A DNA stretch of 64,000 bases from Vibrio ostreae (GTDB lineage: Bacteria; Pseudomonadota; Gammaproteobacteria; Enterobacterales; Vibrionaceae): assembly GCF_019226825.1 (NCBI RefSeq), contig NZ_CP076643.1, forward strand, positions 1,798,001 to 1,862,000. The letters are read 5' to 3'. A program made the position numbers and the translations under genes. Under the pieces are notes generated by a model. That model made no database searches and was not told the DNA's origin. It was given only the letters and a program-made list of their open reading frames with translations. Shown here one piece after another: positions 62,134 through 64,000 of this stretch. How positions within the stretch are numbered: the stretch's first letter is position 1; each line of letters begins with the position of its first letter.

Positions 62134-62877
62134 CTATTTGGCCACTGTCTCGCACGGCTGAGGATTGTCCCAGCCAAAAGTGGCAAACAGACGCTGCCAG
62201 GTGTGGTCAAACCCGGCACGCAGCACCAAAGGCTGCTTAGTATACGGGTGAATAAAACTCAGCTCGCTGGCATGCAGCATCAGACGATGGCTGTCATACA
62301 CCTCGCGATACAGACGGTTATGCTTGCCATCACCATGCGTCGTATCACCGACAATCGGGTGGCGCAGGTGTGCCATATGGCGACGCAGCTGATGTTTACG
62401 CCCGGTTTTCGGCTGCATTTCCATCAGACAGTAACGTGTGGTGGGAAATTGACCGGTTGAATGCGGCACTTCCACCTTGGCCAGCGGCTGATAGGCCGTC
62501 ACGGCATCCTGAGCTTCTTTGTCCTGACGGGCAAACTTATCCGCAATCTTATCCAGCTCTTCTTTAAGCGGATAATCCAGCACATCAGCCTGCTCAATCC
62601 AGCCACGTACAATCGCATGATACGTCTTTTGCATCTCATGCTGCGCGAACATCGGCATCATATTCGCGGCGATCTCACTCGACAGGGCAAACACCAACAC
62701 ACCGGACGTCGGCCGGTCGAGACGATGGAGCGGAAACACATGCTGACCAATCTGATCACGCAGGGTCTGCATCACAAACTGAGTTTCGTGCTTATCAAGC
62801 CAGGAGCGGTGCACCAGCATACCGGCTGGCTTGTTCACCGCCACCATGTACTCGTCCTGATAAATAATTTCCAGCAT
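62134..62877 (-). CDS. truC: tRNA pseudouridine(65) synthase TruC
   Basis: RluA-family enzyme modifying U65 of tRNA-Ile1 and tRNA-Asp. Start ATG 62877 (MLEIIYQDEYMVAVNKPAG) overlaps the yqcC stop codon (TAATG), which supports it over the ATG three codons earlier. The 247-residue product has the catalytic Asp54 in HRLDRPTSGVLV and the RTGRKHQLRRH-like segment KTGRKHQLRRHMAH. Confidence 0.96.
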   Translation of the reverse strand: MLEIIYQDEYMVAVNKPAGMLVHRSWLDKHETQFVMQTLRDQIGQHVFPLHRLDRPTSGVLVFALSSEIAANMMPMFAQHEMQKTYHAIVRGWIEQADVLDYPLKEELDKIADKFARQDKEAQDAVTAYQPLAKVEVPHSTGQFPTTRYCLMEMQPKTGRKHQLRRHMAHLRHPIVGDTTHGDGKHNRLYREVYDSHRLMLHASELSFIHPYTKQPLVLRAGFDHTWQRLFATFGWDNPQPCETVAK

Positions 62878-63200
62878 TAGCGGCATGCCTCATCAATCTG
62901 GTAAAGAATCGTCATTACAGGGCCGAACTGTGTCTGTTCCAGCCAGACCTGCTCAAAATAAGGCGTGATGGCAAAACCACGCGGCAGCGATTGCCCGGAT
63001 GCGATCATCTGCTGCAAACGCGGCACAAAGATCCACTGTAGCCATTCGTGCGGCGCCAGGCTATCCAGCGCAAACGGTTGGCTGCTCTGCAGTGCCATCT
63101 CGTCTGGCGCCTGGCTCTGCCATACACCGCATGCTCTGAGTTCGGCTTCCAGCTGCTGCAATAAGGAAAAAAGTGTCGGAGCGGTCATTAATCTATACAC
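62877..63200 (-). CDS. yqcC: YqcC family protein
   Basis: Small cytoplasmic helical protein of unknown function, paired with truC in E. coli as well. The conserved core is SSQPFALDSLAPHEWLQWIFVPRLQQMI, followed by GFAITPYFEQVW. I use the GTG at 63200 (107 residues) because AAGG lies 5 bases upstream. ATG 63188 (MTAPTLFSLLQQLE, 103 residues) is a fair alternative. Its stop overlaps the truC start. Confidence 0.88.
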   Translation of the reverse strand: MYRLMTAPTLFSLLQQLEAELRACGVWQSQAPDEMALQSSQPFALDSLAPHEWLQWIFVPRLQQMIASGQSLPRGFAITPYFEQVWLEQTQFGPVMTILYQIDEACR

Positions 63201-63268
63201 TCTGGCCTTGAATTAGCCGCGAATGATACCATCTATTCAACACAGAAAGTTAGGACCAATTTGATCCC

Positions 63269-64000
63269 ATGCAATCCATTCATACTCTGAGCGAACTGCT
63301 CAACAACAGTGGCTGCCAGTACCAGGTATTTGACCTGGGTCGTCGCATTCAGCCCATCGATAACGCGCAATTTGCCCAAGTCGAAAAAGGCGCGCAGCCG
63401 TACCCTTTTCCGCTGCAGCGTAAAGCTCATCTGGCGATTGCCTACTGGAACGAGAGTCAGCAACCCTGGATCTGGTTTCTGAAGTTCAGCCTCGACGAGC
63501 GCGGCCTGTTGGCCCAGGCCGATATCGGCCAGTTTATCAAGTATGTGATTGAAGCTATGGGCACACGCCTGAATCAGGAACTGAGCGAAGAGCAGCAACA
63601 GAAACTGGCCAATAACCCTTACACCTTCAAACCATCCGATGACAAAATGGCGGTGTTCCACAGCCAGATCCGTGCCCGCCTTAATCTGTCGTGCAGCCAG
63701 TATTACGAACATGCCCAGCATTATTTCGATGGTGGCCTGGGTTGGGATAACTGGCAGACCGTCGGCCTGCAGGGGATTACCGATATCTGTGCCCGCCTTG
63801 GCAAACAACAAAACGGGGTGCTAGTGCGTAAAGCCATCGCCCATCTGCCAGCGCAACCGCTGTATGCTCTGCTTGGGGCGCTGGAACACACGGCTCTGCC
63901 GGATAAACTGGCCCAGCGCCTGGTTGAATTTGCCGACAGTGAAATCCACAGCCAGGATCCGGATTTGTTCCTGCTGTCAGCGTTAGTACGTGCCTTGTCC
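63269..64000 (+). CDS. DUF3549 family protein (3' end beyond the window)
   Basis: An open frame from ATG 63269 (MQSIHTLSELLNNSGCQYQVFDLGRRIQPI) runs to the window's end, 244 codons without a stop. It has a soluble, mixed alpha/beta N-terminal part and a helical continuation, with no membrane segment. I match it to the DUF3549 family seen beside yqcC/truC in Vibrio and relatives. Function is unknown. It is divergent from yqcC across 68 bp. Confidence 0.75.
   Translation, partial: MQSIHTLSELLNNSGCQYQVFDLGRRIQPIDNAQFAQVEKGAQPYPFPLQRKAHLAIAYWNESQQPWIWFLKFSLDERGLLAQADIGQFIKYVIEAMGTRLNQELSEEQQQKLANNPYTFKPSDDKMAVFHSQIRARLNLSCSQYYEHAQHYFDGGLGWDNWQTVGLQGITDICARLGKQQNGVLVRKAIAHLPAQPLYALLGALEHTALPDKLAQRLVEFADSEIHSQDPDLFLLSALVRALS

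Overview
This window is a stretch of Vibrio chromosome, most likely the large chromosome and probably a relative of V. cholerae, V. fluvialis or V. furnissii. The evidence is gene content and order: zipA-cysZ-cysK-ptsHI-crr, the miaB-ybeZ-ybeY-corC-lnt and leuS-to-lipA blocks, a vexGH-type efflux pair, the sodium-driven motor genes pomAB between thiI and xseB-ispA-dxs, and tandem tRNA-Tyr genes. It is almost all core genome. I saw no insertion sequence, prophage, integron, CRISPR array, toxin-antitoxin pair or defence island, and I do not think it holds a wholly undescribed multi-gene system.

Layout: 1-5.8 kb has the 5' end of zipA, sulfate uptake and cysteine synthesis (cysZ, cysK), and the general PTS proteins (ptsH, ptsI, crr). 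5.9-13.7 kb has ubiF divergent from miaB-ybeZ-ybeY-corC-lnt (tRNA modification, rRNA maturation, lipoprotein acylation) and a convergent ybeL-like gene. 13.8-26.8 kb is the leuS-lptE-holA-rsfS-rlmH-mrdA-rodA-rlpA-dacA-ybeD-lipB-lipA block, which joins translation, ribosome silencing, LPS export, replication, cell-wall elongation and lipoate synthesis. A small lipoprotein gene follows. nadD, which lies between holA and rsfS in E. coli, is absent here. 27-33.6 kb has glyA (with a PurR box), a YitT-family membrane protein and the RND pump pair. 33.8-34.4 kb has four identical tRNA-Tyr genes in tandem with conserved structured spacers. 34.5-39.6 kb has trehalose uptake and breakdown (treC, treB, treR with paired palindromic operators) and gmhB. 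39.8-42.6 kb has the MetJ-type regulated methionine importer metNIQ.

42.6-48.9 kb has a zinc-ribbon DUF2310 protein and syd, divergent from queF. These are followed by a membrane TPR protein with a degenerate GGDEF domain and a soluble GGDEF protein with an SGEEF active site. 49-54.6 kb has ppnN, xni, and an overlapping minus-strand run gcvA-hydrolase-DUF423-rlmM. Divergent from gcvA I recognise the small RNA gene gcvB, with promoter, GU-rich seed and terminator. 55-62 kb has thiI, pomB and pomA (with a likely FliA promoter), then xseB-ispA-dxs. dxs carries a one-base deletion in a run of A that splits its reading frame. 62-64 kb has truC and yqcC on the minus strand and the start of a DUF3549-type gene that runs off the end.

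Functional links: EIIA-Glc (crr) is the expected partner of the trehalose transporter TreB, which has no EIIA domain of its own. ispA and dxs supply isoprenoids. Dxs product also feeds thiamine synthesis, as does ThiI. gcvA, gcvB and glyA all belong to glycine metabolism. Several gene starts were set from family alignment and ribosome-binding sites rather than from the longest open frame (glyA, vexG, treB, treR, metN, metI, syd, ppnN, gcvA, xseB, truC, ybeD and others).
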